64,000 nucleotides of DNA, taken from NCBI RefSeq assembly GCF_001984155.1, contig NZ_MTQO01000054.1, positions 310,001-374,000 of the forward strand, written 5' to 3'. Of this stretch, positions 48,185 through 55,675 are shown one piece after another (the first letter of the stretch is position 1; the number at the start of each line of letters is the position of its first letter). The notes under the pieces are model-generated. The model was not told where the DNA came from. It did not search any database and was given only the letters and a program-made list of their open reading frames with translations. The position numbers were made by a program, and so were the translations under genes. The stretch is from Actinosynnema sp. ALI-1.44 (GTDB taxonomy: Bacteria > Actinomycetota > Actinomycetes > Mycobacteriales > Pseudonocardiaceae).

Positions 48185-48814
48185 TCAGATGTCCACATTG
48201 CCCTGGAGCCACATGCGGATCGCAGCGCTGCGGTCGTCCTGGCCGCTGGCGATCAGGACGGGGACGTCGATGAGCTTCAACAGGTCCGTCGACTGCGACA
48301 TGCCCGTCAACACGACACCGTCGACGTCACGATATGCGGCCGCTGCCAGGACGACGATGCCGGAACCTGTCGAGTCACCGGTGAGAACGACCCTGCCGAA
48401 CGGGTTCCCGCCCACCGAACCGGACCTCAGCCGTGCGACAACCTGGTGCACAACGGTTGCCGCCGTGCTCACGGTAAGCGGCTGCGAGCTGTCGCCTGGG
48501 CGCAGGTCATCGATCGCGAACGTGGCGTAGCCAGCAGCAGCCATATCGCGCTGGTAGGAGTAGTTGCCGCCGTCGGGCGTGTCCCAGTAGGCCCGGTTAC
48601 CGCCGTGGACAAGCAGCTGCACAGTTCTGGGCGTGTTGTTGGCAGGTAGACAAAGTTGTCCGCGAACGATCCGCGGCAGCAGGACAGGCGTGACTGGCAC
48701 ATCCGCGGTCGTGCAGCGCCCGAAAGCAGTGGTGGATGCGGTGGCCCCGAAGGCGCTACCGGAAAGTGCGAGAACGGAGATCAATACGCCGACAAGGCTT
48801 CGTCTCGGTCGCAC
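48185..48814 (-). CDS. Exported alpha/beta hydrolase-like protein, C-terminally short
   Basis: The protein of about 209 residues has an export signal (RPRRSLVGVLISVLALSGSAFGATA). The hydrolase fold has LVHGGNRAYWD (oxyanion), nucleophile elbow GDSTGSG and acid ASGQDDRS. It stops only about 20 residues later, before the catalytic His that should follow, and no other frame continues the fold. It is either truncated or an inactive form. A longer frame extending upstream lacks coding character. Confidence 0.6.
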   Translation of the reverse strand: MRPRRSLVGVLISVLALSGSAFGATASTTAFGRCTTADVPVTPVLLPRIVRGQLCLPANNTPRTVQLLVHGGNRAYWDTPDGGNYSYQRDMAAAGYATFAIDDLRPGDSSQPLTVSTAATVVHQVVARLRSGSVGGNPFGRVVLTGDSTGSGIVVLAAAAYRDVDGVVLTGMSQSTDLLKLIDVPVLIASGQDDRSAAIRMWLQGNVDI

Positions 48815-48905
48815 GGAGGTGTCATCTCCCGATGTGGATGGAAGTGAAGCGGCGATGCTACCGCGCCGTGGGTTCGTGATCTCGCACCGCGAATGCTGAG
48901 CAGCG

Positions 48906-49823
48906 CTAAGGTTTGTGCATGTGGCCCATGAGCTTGGCGATCCTGACCTGGTGCGAAGGGTGCGTCGCAAGCAGCGCCCGTCGGCCACGCGGGCTGGGGC
49001 CGACCTGGTTCCGCATCCACATCCGCAGGACGTCGACCAAGTCCTGGCCGTAGCCGAGGCGCGCCGCGACTCGGTCCGCCCGCGTTTCCGCGAGCCGACT
49101 GGACCACGCCAGCAGCAACGAGGTCACGGGTAGCAGCAGTAGCCACGGGTTCAGGCTGATCAGGGCGATCAGCAGGAACAGGCCACACAACCCGACCGCC
49201 AGTTCGGCGAACGCGAATCCGAGACGCCCGAGGAACCGGCCCACCGCGTCGAGCACACGCAGGACCAGAGCGGCCAGTCGGACCGACAACCGTGCCGGCA
49301 CCGAGTAGTACCAACCCAGATGGGCCATCCAGGCGTGGCCGGAGAGGTGGTGCCCCAGTTCGTGCGCGAGGATGGCCTCGAGTTGCGGCGGCGGCAGCCG
49401 GAGGGCCGACCGGGTCACCGCGACGATGTGCCCGCCCGCCGCGAGGGCGTTGACGCCGTCGGACTCCTCGATCCAGAGCGTGTAGCGGTCATGGGGCACG
49501 CCGGCGACCCGGCAGACTGACGTCCACGGCCGCAGCAGATGCCCCAATTCGCTCTCGTTCGGCCGCCGCACCCGGAACTTCATCCTGGCGAACACCTTCT
49601 CGGCCGCGGGGAGGAAGATCAACGCACTGGCCAGCAGCCACACGACCGCGATCAGCCACGGCGACCGCGGCATCAGGAAACTGCCGAGCAGACCCATCAC
49701 CATCAGGCTGGACAGCAACTCCGGCAGGAGCAGCACGAAGTCGACAGCAGTCGACGCGTCGACTCGTCGGCTCATCCCGCCACCTCCCGGCGACCGGACG
49801 GGCGGGTTCGGGTCGGAAGTCAT
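48906..49823 (-). CDS. Membrane M48-family zinc metallopeptidase
   Basis: The 305-aa protein has N-terminal membrane helices (about 27-72) and the zinc motif HELGH (H154-E155-x2-H158). More helices follow (about 175-240), and then SRLAETRADRVAARLGYG with the third-ligand Glu. This is the HtpX/Oma1-like topology. It is the last gene of a minus-strand unit and is coupled by 4 bp to a winged-helix gene, itself coupled to a helicase gene. A protease in this context could be an effector or a regulator of membrane proteins; this is inference. Confidence 0.85.
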   Translation of the reverse strand: MTSDPNPPVRSPGGGGMSRRVDASTAVDFVLLLPELLSSLMVMGLLGSFLMPRSPWLIAVVWLLASALIFLPAAEKVFARMKFRVRRPNESELGHLLRPWTSVCRVAGVPHDRYTLWIEESDGVNALAAGGHIVAVTRSALRLPPPQLEAILAHELGHHLSGHAWMAHLGWYYSVPARLSVRLAALVLRVLDAVGRFLGRLGFAFAELAVGLCGLFLLIALISLNPWLLLLPVTSLLLAWSSRLAETRADRVAARLGYGQDLVDVLRMWMRNQVGPSPRGRRALLATHPSHQVRIAKLMGHMHKP

Positions 49824-51043
49824 TCGTCCTCCGCGATCTTCGCCAGCTCGCTGGCCATCCCGGTCTTGCCTGCCGCGGCCGCCATGCGCTGGAGCTCGGG
49901 CAGGCCGACCGAAGCAAGACCGAGTTGGGTGGCGACGCGGGCGAGGTGTGCCCGCACATCCGGTGACGTCCTGCTCCGACGAGCTGTCAGGTAGGCGTCG
50001 ACTCGTTCCAGCAACGCTCTTTCCCTGACGCCGCGCGCCTCGCACGACACGTGGAGAATGTCCTGGTCAAGGACGGCGTAGGACGCCACTTTGCTCAGCC
50101 CCACAGTCCCTGACGGCGCGAACGCGTTCTCCGGCAGGACCACCCGCCAGGTTCCCTGTGCGGTCCGGACAGGGCGGCAGTGCGCCATGCTGTGCCGTTC
50201 GAGCCACCGCGTGATCCGTTTCTTCTGGTCCTCGGGGTCCGCCGCGTGGTACTCGGCGTCCAGCGACGCGGTGATCTCCGGCGAACGGCCCACCAGCTCG
50301 GTGAGATCGGAATCGGCCGTGTCGGCGGCCTGGCTGTAGACCAGGTAGGTCAGGCGTCCCGCGTCCGTCGCCCGCACCACGTACACCGGCAGGTAGACGA
50401 GCTCCTCGCCGAGCGACTCCGGGTTCTCGATGCGGGCCGGGAGGTTGTAGTCGTCCCGTTTCGGGTTGGCCGCGAGCTCCGCCAACGCCTCCTTGCGGAA
50501 TCCGTGCGTGCTGTGCAGCAAGTGGAACGACGGGCCTGCGTTGCCCTTCGCCGAGTTCACTTCCTCCAGTGGCAGCAGGGTCACCGTGGTGGGGTCGTAG
50601 TACTTGCGGCTCAACGGCCAGGAACGGTAGGCGTCGAAGTACATCTTGCGGCGGTCCTGCACCGTCACGAGATAGCAGACGTCGTCCCGCAGGGACGCGC
50701 GGCCGAGGTCGGTCAGCTCGATGGTGTCCCCGCGGAACGTGACGTGCCCGATCGTCGCCAGTACCCGGATCGCCCGGTCGACCAGGGGCCGTTCCAACGA
50801 GAGGAAGCGACTCAGGTCCGCGACGGTGGACACCTGCGCCTCGGCGATCGCGCGTTCCAGGAACTGGTCGATCACCTCGTACGGCCTGCCGTCGGTCGTT
50901 GTCGCTCTGACCTCGACACACCAGACGGGCAGCATGATCGCGAAGATCCGGGTCGGCACGAAGCCGTGCGCGTGGGCGACGTCCTCCAGCACCCGCTGTT
51001 CGGAATACGGAATCAGGCGTTTCCGCCTGGCCACGGAAGTCAT
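49820..51043 (-). CDS. Winged-helix protein of unknown function, helicase-linked
   Basis: The 407-aa soluble protein has two predicted winged-helix units near 60-120 (VADLSRFLSLERPLVDRAIRVLATIGHVTFRGDTIELTDLGRASL). An uncharacterised mixed region and a helical C-terminus follow. No catalytic motif was identified. Both ends overlap neighbours by 4 bp (helicase upstream, M48 peptidase downstream), so the three are made together. The first part resembles DNA- or protein-binding adaptor proteins. The exact role is unknown. Confidence 0.7.
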   Translation of the reverse strand: MTSVARRKRLIPYSEQRVLEDVAHAHGFVPTRIFAIMLPVWCVEVRATTTDGRPYEVIDQFLERAIAEAQVSTVADLSRFLSLERPLVDRAIRVLATIGHVTFRGDTIELTDLGRASLRDDVCYLVTVQDRRKMYFDAYRSWPLSRKYYDPTTVTLLPLEEVNSAKGNAGPSFHLLHSTHGFRKEALAELAANPKRDDYNLPARIENPESLGEELVYLPVYVVRATDAGRLTYLVYSQAADTADSDLTELVGRSPEITASLDAEYHAADPEDQKKRITRWLERHSMAHCRPVRTAQGTWRVVLPENAFAPSGTVGLSKVASYAVLDQDILHVSCEARGVRERALLERVDAYLTARRSRTSPDVRAHLARVATQLGLASVGLPELQRMAAAAGKTGMASELAKIAEDE

Positions 51044-53943
51044 GGGTTCATCCCCCGCTTGGTCAATGTGGACATCAGATCCCGGTATCTCCGCACATCA
51101 CCGTGTTCCCGGATGTGGTCGCGCAGGGCCGTGATCAGCTCGCGGAAGTCGCTGTCGGTCGCTCGCAGCAACATGCCCATGTCACCGACCAGGACCAACT
51201 GGCTCTTCGTCCGGGTGAACGCGACGTTCGCCCTGCGCAGCTCATCGAGGAATCCCACTTTGTTGCCGCGGTTGCTCCGGGTGAATCCGTAGAGGATCAC
51301 GTCCCGCTCCCCGCCCTGGAAGGAGTCCACCGTCCCGACATTGGCCTCGATGACGTCGCCGTCCACGGACAGGGCACGCAGGCTGTCCTTGATCAGGGTG
51401 ACCTGAGCGGTGTACGGCACGATCAACGCCCATTCCGCGCCGCGCCGGTCGTAGTCCGCAGCGAGACGAGACAGCAGCCGGGCCTCGGCGGGATTCTCGA
51501 TGCCGCCGTTGCCCGCGTGGGACTTCCGCTCGGATCGTTCCTGGCTGGGCAGGTGCGTCGTGTCGACGAACGCCAGTGGGCTGGTGAACAGCGGGTCGTC
51601 GTGTGTCCGCCGCACCATCGTCCTGAGTTCGCCGTCGTAGAAGGCGTCGGAGATGAACCGCGCGATCACCTCGGGCATCCGCCGCTGTTGGTTGAGCTGC
51701 TTGACGTGGCTGTCCGGCAGGAACTCGAGCAGCATCTCCAGTGCGCTCTTCGTCAGCAGGTCCCGCACGGGTGCGCCGAAGGAACCCGCCTGGACCTTGA
51801 GCTCCCTGTCCACGAAGGGCGGCAGCTGGCGGTGATCTCCCACCAGGACAGCGCGTTTCGCCCGGACAAGCGGAACCAGGACGTCCGTCACCCCGATCTG
51901 ACCCGCCTCGTCGACGATCGCGATGTCGAAGTCGACTCCGGCGATCTCCTGGCGGGAGGCCGCGCCGATGCACGTCGCGCCGATCACGTCGGCGTACCGG
52001 ATCAGTTCCGGATACAGCTGTTGGACGGATTCGCTGACCGTGTCGTGCCAGTCCCGCAGGAGTTTCTCCCGGGTGGTGAGCAGCGGAATCCTGTCATCCA
52101 GCCACGTTCGCAGCCGCGGCAGGTCTTCCGTCTCGGGGACGGTGTCCATGGTTGCCATGGTCGTTCTGCAGTTGCCTGCGGCCGTGACCGCCGCTGACCG
52201 GTTCTCGGCGACTCGCCGCTGGATGGTTTCCATGACGTGCAGCGCGTTTTGAACCTCCGGAACGTGAACGGTCGCTTGGTGGAGAGCCGCCTCAGCGTCG
52301 CGGCGGTGCCTGCGCGCGGCGGCCAGGCGGGGTTCGGTCCGGGCGATCTCAGCCTGACAGGACAGGATGCGCTTGTCGCGCGACCGGGTCACTGCGCGGA
52401 ACAACGGGCCCAGCACCGGCAACGACGCACGAGTCGCGGACCGCGCTCTGCGTCGGCCGAGGCGCTGCAAGCGTCCGTGTCGGCGGTCCTGGTCATGTTC
52501 GTACTTCCGAACTGTCGTGTCCGCTTCGTCCACAGCGGACTGCGCGGAACCACCGAACGCCCGCCGCAGCCGGGTGAGCTCGCCGTGGGCGGCCTGCTGC
52601 TCCACCTCGGCAGCGGACAGCGCGTCGAGCCGACGGCCGAGTTCGTCGGCCCAGCGGGTCGCCAGATCCAGGTTCTGGTACTTCCGCAGCGCCGCACGGG
52701 TGCTGGACGTGATCTCCTTGCGCAGGTCCACTGCCTGCCGCTCGAGCAGGAACGGCTTTCCCTCCGGCCCGATCTTGCCCTCGTTGCCGATTCGGACGAC
52801 CGTGACCTCTCGCGGCAACTTGGCGAGCACGTTGTCGACCGCGCGGTTGGTGTGCGACGCGATCAGGATCGGGCCCCGGCCGTGGGCGAGCGCGTACGAC
52901 CGCGCGATCTCGCTGATCGTCCGGGTCTTGCCGGTGCCAGGCGGGCCGAGGACCACCATCATGTCCTGGACGCCCAGCGCCCGTTGGAACGCGACCTGCT
53001 GGTCTTCGTCCAGCTTCTCGGCAGGCAGATCGTCTGCCGGTTCGATCGGGCGCACCTTGTGGTCCACCAGGGTGGCCAGCAGCGACTGGTTGCGTGCCTC
53101 ACGGTTGCGGATGGCCGCGATGGCCTCGCGTTGCTTGTCGTACACGATGTTGCTGGACGTCTGTTCGAGTTGTCCTTGCTGCTCCAGGTGGTCCCAGTCG
53201 ACTGGCTCGTCGAAGCGGACGGTCACCTGCTTGTCGTGAACTCGCGTGACTTGACCGCGTTGCTCAGGCTTGCCGCGCAGTTGGACGAAGACACCGCGGT
53301 CCGGCACCGCAGCGCCGACGACCTCGAAGACGTAGATCGGCGACGAGCTGTGCCGTCGCTCACTCGCCGACGTCACCAAGCGGTACGGATAAGTCGGCGC
53401 CGAGATCCGTTGCTGCTCCTGGATCCGCTGCGTCGCGTCGACCAGACCACCGAGCGTGTCGAGGTACGCCGTGTGGTGAGCGCTCAGCGCCGGAGCGGCA
53501 CGTTGGTCGCCTTGCCCCACTTTCAACCTGTCCCAGTGGGTCCGCAGTTCCGGCCACCTGCTCTGGCTCTTCGGCGGGATCTCGCGGATTTCGCGCACCA
53601 CGTGCCATCCGGCCTTGACCAGGAGACACCCACGGGCGAGCCGATCGTGGTCGGACAACCGCAACGGCGACACGTGTCCGATCAGGTATCCGTCGCCGCG
53701 GTTGGTCACGTAGCCCCAGACGACGTACGACCCCAGGTGCAGGCCGATGCTCCAGTCCCTCTGCCGGGACTGGGGTTCTCGGAGGACCACCGGCACACCG
53801 TCCGGGCGCGCGGTCAGGTCGTGCATGATCTGGCCGGTTCCGCCAGGGAGCCCCGGGTTTCCCCGTGCCAGGCGGTTCAGTTGCAGTTCGAGCTTGCCCG
53901 ACGATGCCAGCACGATCCAGCCGGGCAGGTGCACTGTGTACAT
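51040..53943 (-). CDS. SF1 UPF1/DNA2-type helicase (AAA_11/AAA_12) with coiled-coil insert
   Basis: The 967-aa protein has a unique N-terminal region (1-290). Motif I is GPPGTGKT at 333-340, followed by SHTNRAVDN (Ia). A long insert rich in charged helices (about 400-640) precedes motif II VDEAGQ (D678-E679), GDHRQLPP (III), QQRRM (IV), VDSFQGGERD (V) and RRANVAFTRTKSQLVLVGD (VI). All SF1B UPF1-like motifs are intact, so it should be an active 5'-3' nucleic-acid helicase. It follows the SEFIR-pseudokinase gene by 14 bp and is coupled to the winged-helix gene. It is a likely nucleic-acid-processing arm of the conflict system. Confidence 0.9.
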   Translation of the reverse strand: MYTVHLPGWIVLASSGKLELQLNRLARGNPGLPGGTGQIMHDLTARPDGVPVVLREPQSRQRDWSIGLHLGSYVVWGYVTNRGDGYLIGHVSPLRLSDHDRLARGCLLVKAGWHVVREIREIPPKSQSRWPELRTHWDRLKVGQGDQRAAPALSAHHTAYLDTLGGLVDATQRIQEQQRISAPTYPYRLVTSASERRHSSSPIYVFEVVGAAVPDRGVFVQLRGKPEQRGQVTRVHDKQVTVRFDEPVDWDHLEQQGQLEQTSSNIVYDKQREAIAAIRNREARNQSLLATLVDHKVRPIEPADDLPAEKLDEDQQVAFQRALGVQDMMVVLGPPGTGKTRTISEIARSYALAHGRGPILIASHTNRAVDNVLAKLPREVTVVRIGNEGKIGPEGKPFLLERQAVDLRKEITSSTRAALRKYQNLDLATRWADELGRRLDALSAAEVEQQAAHGELTRLRRAFGGSAQSAVDEADTTVRKYEHDQDRRHGRLQRLGRRRARSATRASLPVLGPLFRAVTRSRDKRILSCQAEIARTEPRLAAARRHRRDAEAALHQATVHVPEVQNALHVMETIQRRVAENRSAAVTAAGNCRTTMATMDTVPETEDLPRLRTWLDDRIPLLTTREKLLRDWHDTVSESVQQLYPELIRYADVIGATCIGAASRQEIAGVDFDIAIVDEAGQIGVTDVLVPLVRAKRAVLVGDHRQLPPFVDRELKVQAGSFGAPVRDLLTKSALEMLLEFLPDSHVKQLNQQRRMPEVIARFISDAFYDGELRTMVRRTHDDPLFTSPLAFVDTTHLPSQERSERKSHAGNGGIENPAEARLLSRLAADYDRRGAEWALIVPYTAQVTLIKDSLRALSVDGDVIEANVGTVDSFQGGERDVILYGFTRSNRGNKVGFLDELRRANVAFTRTKSQLVLVGDMGMLLRATDSDFRELITALRDHIREHGDVRRYRDLMSTLTKRGMNP

Positions 53944-53957
53944 CGATGACGTCTCTT

Positions 53958-55397
53958 TCAGCTAACCGGGTCGGAAACCGACAGTGCGTGGGCCAGGTGG
54001 GCCATCCGCGGCCGTTGCCGGGGATCGTCGGCCAACGCCGCGTCCACCGCCTCGCACAGGACACGTGCGGCCGTCGGCGCCGCGCTGCTCAACGGCAGCC
54101 TGAGTTGTTGTCTCTCTGGGACACGACCGGCCAGCAGGTGGTACGTCACCGCCGCCATCTGGTACACATCTGTCCACGGCCCGGCGCGCCCGCTCGTTCG
54201 CCGCCGTTGCTCCGGCGCCTGGTAGTCCCCTTCCGCCTCACCCGGCTGGTACCCCGTGGCGGCCAGCCCCAGGTCCCGCAGCACGACGAGACCGTTGCCC
54301 GCCACAAGGATCGTCTGTGGCGTCAGAGATCGGTGTGCGACACGACTGTCGTGCAGCCGCACCAGCGACCGGCACAGCGACGCCATTCCCTTCAGCAGCC
54401 ACGAAGCCTGGCCGGGATCCAGGGGGCCGCCGACGGTGTCCGGCAGGTACTTGGCCAGCGGTTCGGCCGATCCACCGTTGCCCCAAGTGGTGATCGCCGT
54501 GATCAGGCGGCCGTTCTCGACCAGCGCCACCGGTCGGGGGACACCTGTCGCTCGGGTGTCGGCCGCGAGCCTGTGTTCTGACCGCAGCGCTTCCACGGCT
54601 GCCTTCGAGACCTCGGAGTGCGCTCGGACTTCCAGCTGGCGCATCCACACGTGGTCGTTCACGCCGAGCCGCAACGCGCTGGCCTGACGCGTCACCACGG
54701 ACGGATCGCTCGCGGGCACCTCCTCGAAATGAGCCGAGTGCACCAGGTACTGATCGGAGCCGACGAGGACGTTCGCGCCCGGCGCGAGTACCGCTCCCTC
54801 CGCGACAGTGGGAATGGCCTTGGTCACGACGACCCGCTGCTGCACCGTTCGGCTCGTCGGCCGGAAGACGCCGACCGGCGGCACCGGATACCGGGACTGC
54901 CCGGTGAGGGGCACCAGCAGTGCCTCGGCGCCTTCGACCGTGAACTCCGAGACGACGTACCTGGTCGTCGAGTAGGCGTTGAGGAAGGTGGGGATGTCGT
55001 CGATGGACATGCCGGGCAACACGACCGGCAGCACACGGCGAGTCCACTCGGCCAGGTCGCGCGTGAGCTCGTTGCGGATCATCGCCGCCTCGAACTGGGC
55101 ACCTCTGCCCTCATCCGGCGCGGCGTCGCCGTCCGCTCGCCGCCGGTACTCGGGAGACGCGATCACCAGCACGAAGTCGGCGGTCTTCAACGCCTTCATG
55201 GCCCACAGCGACCAGTCGATGCGGCCCCTGTCGCTCCACAGGTCCAGCGTGATGTGCACGCCGACCTCCTCCTGCAGGAACGACGCGAACCTGTGCACCA
55301 TGTCCTTGTGTTCCTCGGACTCGTGCGAGTACGTGACAAAGACCCGCGGCGCGCGAGCAGGCTCGCTGTCGAGCACATCGGAGCCGTTCACCAACAT
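53958..55397 (-). CDS. SEFIR-pseudokinase fusion protein
   Basis: The protein of about 479 residues has an N-terminal SEFIR domain (residues 18-170: RVFVTYSHESEEHKDMVHRF ... ADFVLVIASPEYRRR). The C-terminal kinase-like domain (about 255-479) has the catalytic HRD replaced by HRS (H355-R356-S357) and the metal-binding Asn replaced by Thr (SLTPQT). DFG is replaced by DLG. The usual VAVK lysine is not evident. It is thus probably a pseudokinase. SEFIR domains interact homotypically, so it can contact the other SEFIR proteins encoded at 61803 and 63684. It heads the unit with the helicase. Confidence 0.85.
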   Translation of the reverse strand: MLVNGSDVLDSEPARAPRVFVTYSHESEEHKDMVHRFASFLQEEVGVHITLDLWSDRGRIDWSLWAMKALKTADFVLVIASPEYRRRADGDAAPDEGRGAQFEAAMIRNELTRDLAEWTRRVLPVVLPGMSIDDIPTFLNAYSTTRYVVSEFTVEGAEALLVPLTGQSRYPVPPVGVFRPTSRTVQQRVVVTKAIPTVAEGAVLAPGANVLVGSDQYLVHSAHFEEVPASDPSVVTRQASALRLGVNDHVWMRQLEVRAHSEVSKAAVEALRSEHRLAADTRATGVPRPVALVENGRLITAITTWGNGGSAEPLAKYLPDTVGGPLDPGQASWLLKGMASLCRSLVRLHDSRVAHRSLTPQTILVAGNGLVVLRDLGLAATGYQPGEAEGDYQAPEQRRRTSGRAGPWTDVYQMAAVTYHLLAGRVPERQQLRLPLSSAAPTAARVLCEAVDAALADDPRQRPRMAHLAHALSVSDPVS

Positions 55398-55505
55398 CAC
55401 CTGTTCCTTTCCTCAGTGGTCTCGTCATCGCAGCGTCCGGCGACGGCGGATGCGGGACACCGAGGCGAAGAGCCGCGCTGCGCGGCGGAGAAATCTCGCA
55501 GAACC

Positions 55506-55534
55506 TGACAGGCCGCTGCGGGCGGCGTCTGTCA
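55506..55534. promoter_or_regulatory. Hairpin/inverted repeat in the leader of the SEFIR-pseudokinase unit
   Basis: TGACAGGCCGC and GCGGC-GT-CTGTCA form an 11-bp stem with a 2-base bulge and a 5-nt loop. It lies about 110 bp upstream of the SEFIR-pseudokinase start, within the 278-bp gap before the unit. On the minus strand the outer arm starts with the consensus -35 hexamer TTGACA. It may be an operator or a leader structure. Confidence 0.45.
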
Positions 55535-55606
55535 ACGAATTTACAGAACAGCGAACTGGCAACAGTGGCAACAGAATGACCAAGGTTGCCCCGCGGTTGT
55601 CCACTG

Positions 55607-55639
55607 CGGGCAGGCCGACGCCCGGCGCCGACCTGCCCG
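55607..55639 (-). terminator. Hairpin after the HerA-type gene
   Basis: CGGGCAGG (55607-55614) and CCTGCCCG (55632-55639) form an 8-bp stem enclosing a GC-rich inner stem. It starts about 37 bp past the stop of the HerA-type gene in its direction of transcription. It suggests that the two minus-strand units are separately transcribed. Confidence 0.6.
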
Positions 55640-55675
55640 TCCGGGACGTTCACGCCACCGGAAAGCCCGCCGCCC

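Noticed and set aside
52237-53949. 570-codon plus-strand frame over the SF1 helicase
   Set aside because: It is antisense to the helicase, which has all its motifs.
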